Assembly (NCBI RefSeq): GCF_030123105.1 | Contig: NZ_CP126095.1 | Coordinates: 4,836,001 to 4,900,000 of the forward strand | DNA length: 64,000 nucleotides | Source of the DNA: Paenibacillus sp. G2S3 | GTDB taxonomy: Bacteria; Bacillota; Bacilli; Paenibacillales; Paenibacillaceae | Direction: 5' to 3' | Shown: positions 20,501 to 29,628 of the stretch, piece by piece | Layout: the number at the start of each line of letters is the position of its first letter | How positions within the stretch are numbered: position 1 is the stretch's first letter | Program-made: the position numbers and the translations under genes | The notes under the pieces: model-generated | Database searches by the model: none | What the model saw: only the letters and a program-made list of their open reading frames with translations | What the model was told of the DNA's origin: nothing

Positions 20501-20730
20501 TTCGATCATATTATAGTCTTTTTACCATATTATGTGCTATAAAACCCTTAAAATCTTAGAATTATACTTTGATAAGCAAAATATTAAGCCCATTTTGTCC
20601 CATACTTCTAAATACACCCTCAAAAAAACATCCCCTACAGCAAAAAAAATTCGATTCTTCTACGCCATAATAATTTCCAGTTTATTATCACTATTTCTAA
20701 TCATTTATAAATTTATAAATCATCACAACA
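20501..20730. other. AT-rich intergenic stretch
   Basis: No gene is supported between the adhE control region and the terminator of the next operon. A plus-strand frame of 90 codons begins here, but it lacks a ribosome binding site and runs through the terminator into the neighbouring gene. Confidence 0.5.
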
Positions 20731-20762
20731 AAAAAATCGACCCAAAGGGACCGATTTTTTCA
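20731..20762 (-). terminator. intrinsic terminator of the second sugar ABC operon
   Basis: On the minus strand AAATCGGTCCC pairs with GGGTCGATTT around a short TTT loop, followed by further T residues. It lies five bases past the binding-protein stop. Confidence 0.85.
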
Positions 20763-20767
20763 CTTGC

Positions 20768-22231
20768 CTATTCCGCTTTAATCGTATCAAAGAATTTCTC
20801 TTGAACTGTTTTAGCTGCTGCTTCAAGCTGGCTCTTAGAATCCGTTCCTTTTTTGGAGAACAGCTCTTGAATGACATTAGACATGGTTGCGTAGTAGTCC
20901 TGTGTATTGTATTGAGCTTCAGGCTTACCATCCAAAAGTCCCATAATATCAGGGCTGTATTGGTATACGTTTGTATACTTGTCATAAACAGCTTTAGTCT
21001 TCTTACCGAACTCAGAATCTGCTGAGTAGTAATCTAAGAGCGGCGGGATAAAGTATTTGCCATCAGCTGTACGTTGTTGAAGAACTGCATCCAATGCTTC
21101 CAAACCTTTATCAGAGAAGTAATCAAATGTGATATAACGGAATGCCATTTCTTGCTCGTCAGGTGTTGCATTAGGATTAATTACGAGGTAATCGCCACCA
21201 AGTACCCCAGTATGCTTGCCGCCTTTTTCCATAGCAGGCATTGGATATGTGAGCACATCCTCAGGTTTCAGTCCACCTTGATTCAGCGCTTGCTCGATTA
21301 CGCCATCGGATCCAGCCATTACCATTGCTGTACGACTTTGTTGGAATGCGCCTACAGCATCGCCCCAGCCCAGAGCCCAGTCCTGAGGAATCGCGTTAGC
21401 TTCCCATCTAAGTTTCTTGTAGAAATCCAGCGCTTTAATACCAGCATCGGAATTAAATGTAGCTACAACTTTACCGCCTTCAACCTTTTGGATTTCGCCG
21501 CCAGCTTCGAACAGGAAGTTGGTCCAGTTCCAGCCTGCTTCGTTACCCTTACCCATTGGAGCAATACCGGAAATACCTTTTTTAACATCAGCTACGCCTT
21601 TAGCCGTATTCAGCATATCATCCCAAGTCCAATCCATTGGTGGGACCGCAACGCCTTTTTCATCCAGCATTTTTTTGTTGATCATCGTAGTTGTTACATA
21701 ACCTTTTTGAGTTACGCCGAAAACTTTACCATCAATGATAAATTGATTTTGCAGTACTGGGTTAATTTGATCCTTAAATTCATATTTATTCCAAAGATCC
21801 GTAATGTCCGCAACCCAGCCCTTTTCCACCAGGAATTTAGCTTCTGTAGCGTAGGTGTTAAAGAAGGTTGGTGCTTCATTCGCAGCCATTTTGATTCCGA
21901 TTTCACTTACATTGTATTGCCAGTCGTCTTTAACGATTTCAACGTTTGGATATTCAGCTTGAAAACGCTTAATCTTGTCATCTTCTTGTGCTCTCACTTC
22001 AGTCAAGTCAGGTGTTGGGTAGTGAATCTTGATCGTCACTTTTCTTTGAGTAATGTCATCCACCGGCGCATCCGTAGCGGTTGCTGTATTATCCGTTACC
22101 GCATTTGTTGGCGCAGTGGATGCTTCCCCGCCTTTGTTTCCCGCTGTGTTTCCGTTATTGTTGCCGCTGCAAGCAGATAGCAATGATCCGGCTACAAGTA
22201 CGCTTAGTAGAACGCTAGAGTACTTACGCAT
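20768..22231 (-). CDS. extracellular sugar-binding lipoprotein of ABC transporter
   Basis: Family 1 solute-binding protein, lipid-anchored at Cys21 (LLSACSG), 487 residues from the chosen start. A Thr/Ala/Asn-rich linker is followed by the MalE-like fold: EYPNVEIVKDDW, GWVADITDLWNKYEF, and KVFGVTQKGYVTTTMINKKML near the hinge. The start is set at 22231 because GGGGAG lies five bases before it. It is last in the HK-RR-permease-permease-binding protein run; a cre-like site and 130 bases separate it from the permease gene, so it may have its own promoter. The substrate is unknown, though a disaccharide is suggested by the phosphorylase genes nearby. Confidence 0.92.
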   Translation of the reverse strand: MRKYSSVLLSVLVAGSLLSACSGNNNGNTAGNKGGEASTAPTNAVTDNTATATDAPVDDITQRKVTIKIHYPTPDLTEVRAQEDDKIKRFQAEYPNVEIVKDDWQYNVSEIGIKMAANEAPTFFNTYATEAKFLVEKGWVADITDLWNKYEFKDQINPVLQNQFIIDGKVFGVTQKGYVTTTMINKKMLDEKGVAVPPMDWTWDDMLNTAKGVADVKKGISGIAPMGKGNEAGWNWTNFLFEAGGEIQKVEGGKVVATFNSDAGIKALDFYKKLRWEANAIPQDWALGWGDAVGAFQQSRTAMVMAGSDGVIEQALNQGGLKPEDVLTYPMPAMEKGGKHTGVLGGDYLVINPNATPDEQEMAFRYITFDYFSDKGLEALDAVLQQRTADGKYFIPPLLDYYSADSEFGKKTKAVYDKYTNVYQYSPDIMGLLDGKPEAQYNTQDYYATMSNVIQELFSKKGTDSKSQLEAAAKTVQEKFFDTIKAE

Positions 22232-22281
22232 TGAAACTCCCCTTTTCAATTCATAATTATCTTACATATTGATCATAAATT

Positions 22282-22295
22282 AGAAACCGTTTACA
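22282..22295 (-). promoter_or_regulatory. candidate cre site before the second sugar-binding gene
   Basis: AGAAACCGTTTACA (plus strand) matches the CcpA consensus TGWAANCGNTNWCA at all but the first position. It lies 50 bases upstream of the binding-protein gene, in the gap after the permease gene. Confidence 0.5.
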
Positions 22296-22363
22296 AACGA
22301 GGTGCATTTATATTCCTTTCATGTGCATGTTTACGATCCATGGTTAAATTCGTCGATAATTGC

Positions 22364-23236
22364 TTACCCTTTCACTGCTGATAAAGCAACCCCACGCATA
22401 ATGAATTTCTGGAAAATCAAGAAGACAATAATTGGAGGCAACGATACTATAAACAGGATTGCAAATTTAATATTAGTATTGAGTGCCTTCACATTAATAA
22501 CGTATTTATAAATCGCTGTCGCAAGCGTATATTTCTCTTCACTATGCATAACTAGAGATGGCCAGAACCAGTCATTCCATGCGGTAGAAAAGATAAAGAT
22601 CGCTAGTGTAGCAAAAATCGGAATCGATAGTGGCACGGCAATGGAGAAAAAGCTTCTCGGCTCAGAGGCCCCATCAATGCGTGCGGCTTCAAAGATTTCT
22701 GGATGAATCCCGTCAAAAAAGTTCTTTAACAATAAAAAGTAAAAGGTGTTCGCACCCGCTGGCAGCCAGAAAGCCGCATACTGATTCAGCAATCCGAGCT
22801 CCTTCAAATTGACAAAGTTCGGAATCATGTAGCTGGTAGCCGGAATAAACAATGTCATTAGAAAGAAGAAGTAAATCGCTCTTTTGTACGGAACATTCAT
22901 ACGGGAAATACTAAAAGCCGACATTCCCAATACGACTAGAGTCACAACCATATTCCCTAAAAAGATATAAATAGTGTTTCTAAGGAACATCGGCAGATCA
23001 ATGTAATTCATAGCATCCTTAAGATTGCTGAAGTGCCATTCCTGAGGAAAAAAATGCGGTGGGAATGAATTCACCTCTTGATTCGACTTCAACCCGTTGA
23101 ATAACGTCATACAAATCGGGTACAGCATGCTAAAAACCATAATCAAAATGACAATGCACATCAAGCCATAAATGATCTTATTACTTGTTTTTTTCAAGTC
23201 GTGTTCTGAAAGAATTCCTCTATCTGCGCTCTTCAT
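22364..23236 (-). CDS. sugar ABC transporter permease (CUT1 family, AraQ/LacG type)
   Basis: Channel subunit of the second carbohydrate importer, 290 residues with six membrane helices. The EAA loop is FEAARIDGASEPRSFFSIAVPL in part, at about residues 188-209. The tail IMRGVALSAVKG is typical. The start at 23236 follows GGAGG by nine bases and leaves a one-base gap to the preceding permease stop; the longer frame would overlap that gene by 47 bases. Confidence 0.92.
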   Translation of the reverse strand: MKSADRGILSEHDLKKTSNKIIYGLMCIVILIMVFSMLYPICMTLFNGLKSNQEVNSFPPHFFPQEWHFSNLKDAMNYIDLPMFLRNTIYIFLGNMVVTLVVLGMSAFSISRMNVPYKRAIYFFFLMTLFIPATSYMIPNFVNLKELGLLNQYAAFWLPAGANTFYFLLLKNFFDGIHPEIFEAARIDGASEPRSFFSIAVPLSIPIFATLAIFIFSTAWNDWFWPSLVMHSEEKYTLATAIYKYVINVKALNTNIKFAILFIVSLPPIIVFLIFQKFIMRGVALSAVKG

Positions 23237-23237
23237 C

Positions 23238-24158
23238 TTAATAGTCCTCCTTGTTAAGCTTGAACTGTAAAATGCCCAAACCACCTAGGACAATGAACAT
23301 TAACATACCAAGCGCAGTAGCTGTTCCATAATCAAGTCTTGTAAATGCATATTTTACGATTAACAATGCGTAGGTAAGTGTAGTATTATTTGGTCCACCA
23401 TCAAGCAGCGCCATCTGTGACTGATACCCTTGTGAAGTACCTATAATTTGTAGGATTAGCATCAAAAAGATTAAATTACGCAGTGAAGGCAATGTGATGT
23501 ACTTTATACGTGCCCATATACCTGCTCCATCAATCTCGGCGGCTTCATACCAATCTCGTGGAATGCTGAGTACTGCAGCCAAGTATATTAGCATCCCTGA
23601 TCCGAACTGCTGCCACGTCTCCATAAACACAAGGGAAATCATCGACCACCTTGTATCTGTCAAGAAGGCAACCTGGTCCACACCCATCGAGGTTAATAAC
23701 GCATTGATCGGACCTACCGGATCATAAAGCCATCTCCACAGTCCATATAGAACCACACCAGGCATTACGAAAGGAAGGTAAGCCGCTACACGTACAAAGC
23801 CCCCAAACTTTCTAAGCTCTGAGATCATAATGGCAAAAGCAATCGGAACCCAGAATCCAATAATAAGACATAGAAACATGTAATACCCAGTGTTCTTTAA
23901 TGCGGTCAAAACATCTGGATCACTAAGTGCTCTACTGTAGTTCTCAAAGCCTACAAAGCTGTTCCCTTTAACAAAATCAACATGGTAGAAGCTGTACAGT
24001 AAGCCTTTGAAAATTGGAACCCATAAGAACATAATAAAAATAATAACGGCAGGTACGAGGAACATATATCCCCAAAAGTTTTTCTTCCAGCGGTTTTGCT
24101 TGTACGGTGTTCCCTTCAGCGTCGCCGGGTTTTCGGTTACTACTGCGGTTTGATTCAT
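23238..24158 (-). CDS. sugar ABC transporter permease (CUT1 family, UgpA/LacF type)
   Basis: Partner channel subunit, 306 residues, with a soluble N-terminus of about 30 residues and then six membrane helices (first: GYMFLVPAVIIFIMFLWVP region). The EAA loop is YEAAEIDGAGIWARIKYITL. GAGGGAG precedes the ATG by four bases. A 117-base gap separates it from the response regulator upstream, where a promoter could lie; the gap holds the small inverted repeat AGCATTTT/AAAATGCT at 24186-24205. Confidence 0.92.
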   Translation of the reverse strand: MNQTAVVTENPATLKGTPYKQNRWKKNFWGYMFLVPAVIIFIMFLWVPIFKGLLYSFYHVDFVKGNSFVGFENYSRALSDPDVLTALKNTGYYMFLCLIIGFWVPIAFAIMISELRKFGGFVRVAAYLPFVMPGVVLYGLWRWLYDPVGPINALLTSMGVDQVAFLTDTRWSMISLVFMETWQQFGSGMLIYLAAVLSIPRDWYEAAEIDGAGIWARIKYITLPSLRNLIFLMLILQIIGTSQGYQSQMALLDGGPNNTTLTYALLIVKYAFTRLDYGTATALGMLMFIVLGGLGILQFKLNKEDY

Positions 24159-24275
24159 CAGACTCCCTCATTCCATTGTTCTTTCAGCATTTTTCGCAAA
24201 ATGCTTCCTACCTTAAATTGTAGGAAATGAGGGTTGTACTGAACATGTCTATATCTACCGAAGTAAGGAGTGTTT

Positions 24276-25604
24276 TTACTTCTTCAATTCGCTGGGACTA
24301 ATCCCATAAAATTTTTTGAAAATTTTACTAAAATGCTCCGGCGATTCATAACCCACACGTTCTGCAATTTCGTATCTGCGAAGATCGGTATTCAAAATCA
24401 TCTCCCGACTTTCTTCCATCCGGAGCTTGATTACATATTCCCACAGGTTATAACCTGTATTTTTCTTAAATAGGTAACTCAAATAATTGGGGCTAACATG
24501 ATTCTTCTTAGCCACATCGTGAATCGTCAGTCCTTTTTGCGCATAGTTCTCGTCGATATATTCTTTCGCTTTTTGTACGATCAGATTGCTATGGGTATGA
24601 AGCTCTTCTACAGATGGATCACTCGTGTAACTGTTCCAGTTGAAATCCCCATAATAAAACACATAATGGTCACTGTGCGCATTGTTCCAGAGAATTGCAT
24701 TGGAGGCCTGACGGTTCAAAACGGCCATAAACGAAAGCCCCTTTAAAATCTGGCTGATGCCAATGACCACGTTCAGATGTAAATATTTATGGATATTAAA
24801 ATGAAGACTACGGCCAAGAATATCTAGTCTATTGATTTGGCCGGCAGATGAATCCTCATAGCTTTTTTCATCCCATTGAATAATGATCGTAATTTCTCCA
24901 TCCGGTGCATAAAAAGCTATCGAATTCCACTCCTGATCCATTAATTCTTTGGCAATGTTCAGCGCAGCATAATAAAGCAGCCGTCTGTCCCGCATAGTAT
25001 ACTGCTTCTCCTGGTTCACTCCAGACAGGGGTACCTTAAGTTTTAAGACGGAAAAATACGGCCCTTGCAGCTTCAGGTTATCCAGCTTCTGCAAGTTATC
25101 TGCTTCAGCTAGTACAACCCCAGGGTCAATGAGCAATTCGTTCAAGAGCTTGCTGTATTCCGGAAGCGGCTCTTCCAGTCGAAAACTTTCATTAATCCCA
25201 GACATGAAGACATCTAGTTCTGGAGAGGGCTTACCCATCTTAAGGAGCACATTTCGGACCGAATCCAAAAACTGCTCACTATTCAAAGGCTTAATTAAAT
25301 AATCCTTAGCCCCGAGCCTAACGGCCATTTGAGCATATTGAAACGTCTCATGAGCAGAAATCACGATGGTCTGTACCCATGGTTTTGTCAATTTGGCATG
25401 CTGCATCAATTCAATGCCACTCATTGCACCCATCTGTATATCCGTAACGAGCAGATCAATTTCCTCCATACGGATACAGTCTAACGCTTCAAATCCGCTA
25501 TTAGCTGTATAAATATTAGAAATATCGAGCCCGGATGAAGCTAATAAATTGCTAAGTCCTTTACAAATCAATGGTTCGTCATCTACTACCAATATATTGA
25601 ACAT
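24276..25604 (-). CDS. YesN-type response regulator with long linker and AraC-type domain
   Basis: The receiver domain is at residues 1-120 with Asp8/Asp9, phosphoacceptor Asp55 (LLVTDIQMG) and Lys near 105 (KDYLIKPLNSEQ). A central region of about 200 residues has no recognised motif. The C-terminal AraC DNA-binding domain spans about 340-442 (LTIHDVAKKNHVSPNYLSYL, then IAERVGYESPEHFSKIFKKF, GISPSEL). The 442-residue length is typical of the longer YesN group. It follows the kinase gene by 19 bases and should control the ABC genes downstream. Confidence 0.93.
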   Translation of the reverse strand: MFNILVVDDEPLICKGLSNLLASSGLDISNIYTANSGFEALDCIRMEEIDLLVTDIQMGAMSGIELMQHAKLTKPWVQTIVISAHETFQYAQMAVRLGAKDYLIKPLNSEQFLDSVRNVLLKMGKPSPELDVFMSGINESFRLEEPLPEYSKLLNELLIDPGVVLAEADNLQKLDNLKLQGPYFSVLKLKVPLSGVNQEKQYTMRDRRLLYYAALNIAKELMDQEWNSIAFYAPDGEITIIIQWDEKSYEDSSAGQINRLDILGRSLHFNIHKYLHLNVVIGISQILKGLSFMAVLNRQASNAILWNNAHSDHYVFYYGDFNWNSYTSDPSVEELHTHSNLIVQKAKEYIDENYAQKGLTIHDVAKKNHVSPNYLSYLFKKNTGYNLWEYVIKLRMEESREMILNTDLRRYEIAERVGYESPEHFSKIFKKFYGISPSELKK

Positions 25605-25623
25605 ATCTGTATGCTCCCCTTCC

Positions 25624-27417
25624 TTATTCCTGATTCTCTGATTTCGGAAGCTTAACCGTTACTAGCGTTCCGCCTTCTGTACGAGGAGTGTAGCTGATAC
25701 CATAATCAGAGCCAAAATGTAAATGAATACGCTGGTTAATGTTGCGGATACCATAACCACTAGTGGGATTTGGGCTGTCATCATTTAATACAGCTTCAAT
25801 GGCTTCGTAATCAACCGACTTATAGCCGTTATCTTCAATAGTGATCATAACGGTTTCGTCCTCACATACTGCAGTGATGGTGATCTCACCATCCTCGCCC
25901 ATATTTTTAACCCCATGAATAATGGCATTTTCTATTAACGGCTGCAGTGTGATCTTAGGAATTAAATTGCTTTTCGTATCCGGATGAATATCCATTATTA
26001 CTCGAAATACATAATCATATCGGTGCTGCTGCAGCTTGATATAAGCCGTTGCATGCTCCAGCTCTTCTTCAAGGCTTATTAGCTCCCTCCCCCGACTAAG
26101 ACTAATCTTCATTAGTTTAGACAATTCCTTGATCATCTCGGCGGATTCGACATTTCCTTCTAAAGAGCTTTTCCAATAAATACTCTCTAGGGTGTTATAA
26201 AGCAAATGGGGGTTGATTTGTTGATATAGCAGTTGAAGCTGCGATTCCTTCTGTTTGAGCTCCATCTGGTATTTGTAGGTGATTAATCCGTTCAGCCTTC
26301 GGGCCATATCATAGGTAGAAGCAATCAGCACACTGACCTCATCGTTGCTCCCCCTCCGAGGCGTTTCTGGGACACGATTACCCGGCTCGTATTTGCGCAC
26401 GAAAAAAGCCAGCTTTTGCAGAGGGGTCATTAATGAACGCCAGAAGTACGTAATCATAATTAATCCAAATACAGCATAAGCCACGGTGATATATTGAATA
26501 ACACTTTTCATTTCATTCTGTTGCTGCAATAGCGCCTTTACTGGAACTTTGTAGACCAGCTTTTGTCCAAGCGCATGGTTATTGTTAACCACATAGATAA
26601 AATCAGAGGTAATCACATCCACTGTACCTTCCAAATCCTCAGCAACAACCGTCTCCGGCAATGTAATCATTTCTCCGGTATTATTCGTAGTGGAGGCGAG
26701 AACACGATTGTTCAAATCTGTTAAGTAAATTTCGCCGTCAGGCAAAGATATCGATTTGAGAGATTCTCCAATTTTAGAGTCCATTTTTGTGATGACCAAG
26801 ACGCCAATGGTCTCTGCTTTTCTGGAAATGTTGTTCACAGCTCTCATATATGTAAGTGTCTTTAAATTCTCCGCTTGTGCGCTTAGCCTCTCCGTGAACT
26901 TCAGCGAGCCGCGCCCTTTCTTCTGCACAACCTCCTCAAACCAGTAAGGCTCTTCGGCTTTGGAAAAGAAATACACTCCCGCTTTCTTAACCTGTGGAAA
27001 ATTGGGAGCAAAAAAGTAATAATCACTCGGATCGTATATATAGAGGGAGTAATAGATGCCGTCACCACGTTCAGCCCCCTGTGAGTAACTGACCAACAGC
27101 TTTTCTATCGTCTCATATCGTTTGACTCGCTCCAGAATGGTATCTGAACCGCTCATATTAATTTGCTGAATTAGAGGATTCTGAATCACGGTGGTAGTGA
27201 TTTTATTTACTGTGTCGATATCCCGATTAATGATTGTAAAGTTTTGCTTGTTCAATTCCACATATGCATTCGTAACATGGCGCTTCAGTATTTGCTCCGC
27301 CTTCATATTCCCATATATGTTCAAAAAGAAAATGGGAGAAATCATGATTAGAAATAGCAGGATGAGCTGCTGCTTGACGTTCAGCTTTCGAATCAATCTA
27401 ATCAGCCTAGACAACAT
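25624..27417 (-). CDS. YesM-type sensor histidine kinase
   Basis: Membrane sensor of 597 residues. The first membrane helix is at about 17-37, an extracellular sensor domain spans about 40-300, and a second helix lies near 305-325 (YITVAYAVFGLIMITYF). A HAMP segment precedes the His_kinase domain with phosphoacceptor His404 (QQINPHLLYNTLES). The ATPase domain follows (LIENAIIHGVKNMG, IEDNGY, GYGIRNINQRIHLHFG). It is the first gene of the HK-RR-ABC run, preceded by 1.5 kb of non-coding DNA. The ligand is unknown. Confidence 0.93.
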   Translation of the reverse strand: MLSRLIRLIRKLNVKQQLILLFLIMISPIFFLNIYGNMKAEQILKRHVTNAYVELNKQNFTIINRDIDTVNKITTTVIQNPLIQQINMSGSDTILERVKRYETIEKLLVSYSQGAERGDGIYYSLYIYDPSDYYFFAPNFPQVKKAGVYFFSKAEEPYWFEEVVQKKGRGSLKFTERLSAQAENLKTLTYMRAVNNISRKAETIGVLVITKMDSKIGESLKSISLPDGEIYLTDLNNRVLASTTNNTGEMITLPETVVAEDLEGTVDVITSDFIYVVNNNHALGQKLVYKVPVKALLQQQNEMKSVIQYITVAYAVFGLIMITYFWRSLMTPLQKLAFFVRKYEPGNRVPETPRRGSNDEVSVLIASTYDMARRLNGLITYKYQMELKQKESQLQLLYQQINPHLLYNTLESIYWKSSLEGNVESAEMIKELSKLMKISLSRGRELISLEEELEHATAYIKLQQHRYDYVFRVIMDIHPDTKSNLIPKITLQPLIENAIIHGVKNMGEDGEITITAVCEDETVMITIEDNGYKSVDYEAIEAVLNDDSPNPTSGYGIRNINQRIHLHFGSDYGISYTPRTEGGTLVTVKLPKSENQE

Positions 27418-27538
27418 TGAGTCACACCTCCGGGTTCAATAACTATATCAAAGTGATAAACGCTTACATATGTTCATTTTAAAGTTTTTTATGGTCATTT
27501 GTATGTAGTTTTTTTCTGTTGTGCGGATTATAAGAGCA
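27418..27538. other. upstream region of the sensor kinase gene
   Basis: This AT-rich stretch probably holds the kinase promoter. GATAAACGCTTACA at 27455-27468 matches the right half of a cre site but not the left. No gene is seen. Confidence 0.4.
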
Positions 27539-27696
27539 CGGTGATATAGACGTCACTGCGTGGAGTGTTTGGGCTTACGATCGCTGTTATCCTCAGATTT
27601 CCTGATTTTATACCGCTTGGCGGTAGAAATCCGAGGATAAAGGCGACCACTTCGTTTCTCCAGCTCCAAACCTCCACTCCGCAACTTCATCACCGG
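27539..27696. repeat. dispersed palindromic repeat element, copy 2 (large imperfect hairpin)
   Basis: The outer arms (27539-27572 and 27662-27696) are imperfect inverted copies: CGGTGAT ... TGGAGTGTTTGG against CCAAACCTCCACTCC ... ATCACCGG. The inner arms pair GTTATCCTCAGATTTC (from about 27585) with GAAATCCGAGGATAA (27626-27640). The inner core is shared with the element at 7690-7950. There is no open frame of note. Confidence 0.75.
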
Positions 27697-27880
27697 AATT
27701 CTTGAAAAACGAAAACAGAAAAAAGGGAGGGAGAGTGAAGGCCACTGCGTGAGGCTATGAGAGGCATTGTTCGCCTCTGTTTTACACTGCTGTGAGCTTC
27801 ACATATGTTGAACTTTTGGATTACTCAATAAGCGATATTGCTGCTTGTTGTGCGCTCGCACTCTAGTAAAATCTCATCAC

Positions 27881-28815
27881 GATGAGCCATCGGACTCAGA
27901 TGCAGCTATTTGGTCTAATTTTGCTTTTTCGTCGATTTTTGGACTCCAGTGACGTTATTCGTACCAAACACATGCGAAATGAGGTGTTTTAGGGCACATA
28001 GCGACTTTGGAGTCCGATAGGCTCTCAAATGAGCGGAGGTATTGGTAATAACGACTATGAGGTCCGATTGACTGCCTGAGCTTTTAACTAACCTTCTGAA
28101 TCGCTTTCTGAGCTACACCATACGTTGATCTATCGGACCCAAATGCAGCTATTTGGTCTATTTTCGGCTTTTACGGAGAGTTTCGGACTCCAGTGACGTT
28201 ATTCATACCAAACACATGCGAAATGAGGTGTTTCAGGGCACATAGCGACTTTGGAGTCCGATAGGTTCTCAAATGAGCGAAATTATTGCTAATAACGACT
28301 ATGAGGTCCGATTGACTGCCTGAGCTTTAACTAACCTTCTGAATCGCTTCCTGAGCTACACCATACGATGAACCATCGGACTCAGATTCAGCTATTGGGT
28401 CTATTTTCGGCTTTTACGGGGAGTTTCGGACTCCAGTGACGTTATTCGTGCCAAACACATGCGAAATGAGGTGTTTTAGGGCACATAGCGACTTTGGAGT
28501 CCGATAGGCTCTCAAATGAGCGGAGTTATTGCTAATAACGACTATGAGGTCCGATTGACTGCCTGAGCTTTTAACTAACCTTCTGAATCGCTTTCTGAGC
28601 TACACCATACGTTGATCTATCGGACCCAAATGCAGCTATTTGGTCTATTTTCGGCTTTTACGGGGAGTTTCGGACTCCAGTGACGTTATTCGTACCAAAC
28701 ACATGCGAAATGAGGTGTTTTAGGGCACATAGTGACTATGGAGTCCGATAGACTCTCAAATGAGCGGAGTTATTGCTAATAACGACTATGAGGTCCGATA
28801 GACTGCCTGAGCTTT
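27881..28815. repeat. tandem array of a 243-bp unit (three full copies plus one partial)
   Basis: The landmark CGGAC of each unit falls at 27891, 28134, 28377 and 28621, giving periods of 243, 243 and 244. The copies differ at scattered bases only; the fourth stops after about 195 bases. Each unit carries TCGGACTC-type words in both orientations: TCGGACTCCA pairs with TGGAGTCCGA, an outer arm ending GACGTTATT pairs with AATAACGAC...GGTCCGA, and AAACAC pairs with GTGTTT in the middle. A unit could therefore fold into nested hairpins. No frame of 60 codons or more crosses the region on either strand. Confidence 0.9.
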
Positions 28816-28891
28816 CTGCCGAGCTTTTGGAGCTTTATGTCCTGCTAGCTTTCGATGCTGAATACACAGCGTGAGCGCAGGAATTTAAAGC

Positions 28892-28938
28892 AAAAAAAGA
28901 CCGACCCTCAGTAGCATCAGCTACCTTGGAGTCGGTCC
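28892..28938 (-). terminator. intrinsic terminator after pgmB
   Basis: On the minus strand GGACCGACTC pairs with GAGGGTCGGTC around an inner GTAGC/GCTAC stem, followed by seven T residues. It lies about 20 bases past the pgmB stop. Confidence 0.9.
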
Positions 28939-28957
28939 CATGTTTCTTTTTGATACC

Positions 28958-29596
28958 TTAGTCTGTCAGCAGCTCATACAATCCTTTTACAACCATATCG
29001 GCTTCCTTCAGCACTTCCGGCTTCCCTATACCTACTACCTTCATACCTGCAGCCTTACCTGCTTGAACGCCTGCCTCCGCATCCTCGAACACGACACATT
29101 CATCCGGCTGTAAGCCCAGCTCCTGACCAGCAATCAAGAATACCTCCGGGTCTGGCTTGGCAAGTGACACTTTGTTACCGTCAACAACGGCATCGAACAG
29201 ATCCGTGATGTTCAGCTTATTCAAAATAAACTCTGCATTCTTACTAGCTGAACCTAACGCAATTCCAATCCCGCGCGTTCTCAGTCCAGTTAAGTATTCT
29301 TTGACTCCGGGAAGCAGTTCCGACTCCTCAAGCTTAGAGATGTACTCTACATATAGGCGATTTTTCTTCTCCGCCATCGCAAGCTTCTCCGCTTCTTCAA
29401 ATTGTAAGCCGCCAATCTCCAGAAGAATATCGAGCGATCTCATTCGGCTCACACCCTTAAGGCGTTCGTTATCCTCCTCTGTAAATATAAAGCCTAGCTC
29501 GTCAGCAAGACTCGCCCAAGCCAAATAATGATATTTGGCCGTATCTACGATAACGCCGTCCAGATCGAAAATGGCGCCTTTCATATTTTGCAGCAT
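28958..29596 (-). CDS. pgmB: beta-phosphoglucomutase (HAD superfamily)
   Basis: Converts beta-glucose-1-phosphate to glucose-6-phosphate in the cytoplasm, completing phosphorolysis by inverting GH65 enzymes. HAD motif I is FDLDGVIVDTA with nucleophile Asp11 and acid/base Asp13. The cap domain contains RLKGVSRMRSLDILLE. Motif II is LGSASKNAEF, motif III includes KPDPEVF and motif IV FEDAEAG. The 212-residue length is typical. It is the third gene of the operon, 32 bases after the second GH65 gene, which fixes its physiological role well. Confidence 0.95.
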   Translation of the reverse strand: MLQNMKGAIFDLDGVIVDTAKYHYLAWASLADELGFIFTEEDNERLKGVSRMRSLDILLEIGGLQFEEAEKLAMAEKKNRLYVEYISKLEESELLPGVKEYLTGLRTRGIGIALGSASKNAEFILNKLNITDLFDAVVDGNKVSLAKPDPEVFLIAGQELGLQPDECVVFEDAEAGVQAGKAAGMKVVGIGKPEVLKEADMVVKGLYELLTD

Positions 29597-29628
29597 GAAT
29601 TTACTTCCTCTCCGTTGTTAATGAATGT

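Noticed and set aside
20532..20804. 90-codon plus-strand frame, lysine- and isoleucine-rich
   Set aside because: No ribosome binding site; it runs through the terminator of the neighbouring operon and into the opposite-strand coding region. Composition reflects AT-rich DNA.
21074..22180. Long plus-strand frame (368 codons) opposite a binding-protein gene
   Set aside because: Antisense of a strongly supported lipoprotein gene; cysteine- and histidine-rich composition typical of a shadow frame.
27881..28815. CRISPR array
   Set aside because: Units are 243 bp and contiguous, without short repeats separated by unique spacers, and no cas gene is nearby.
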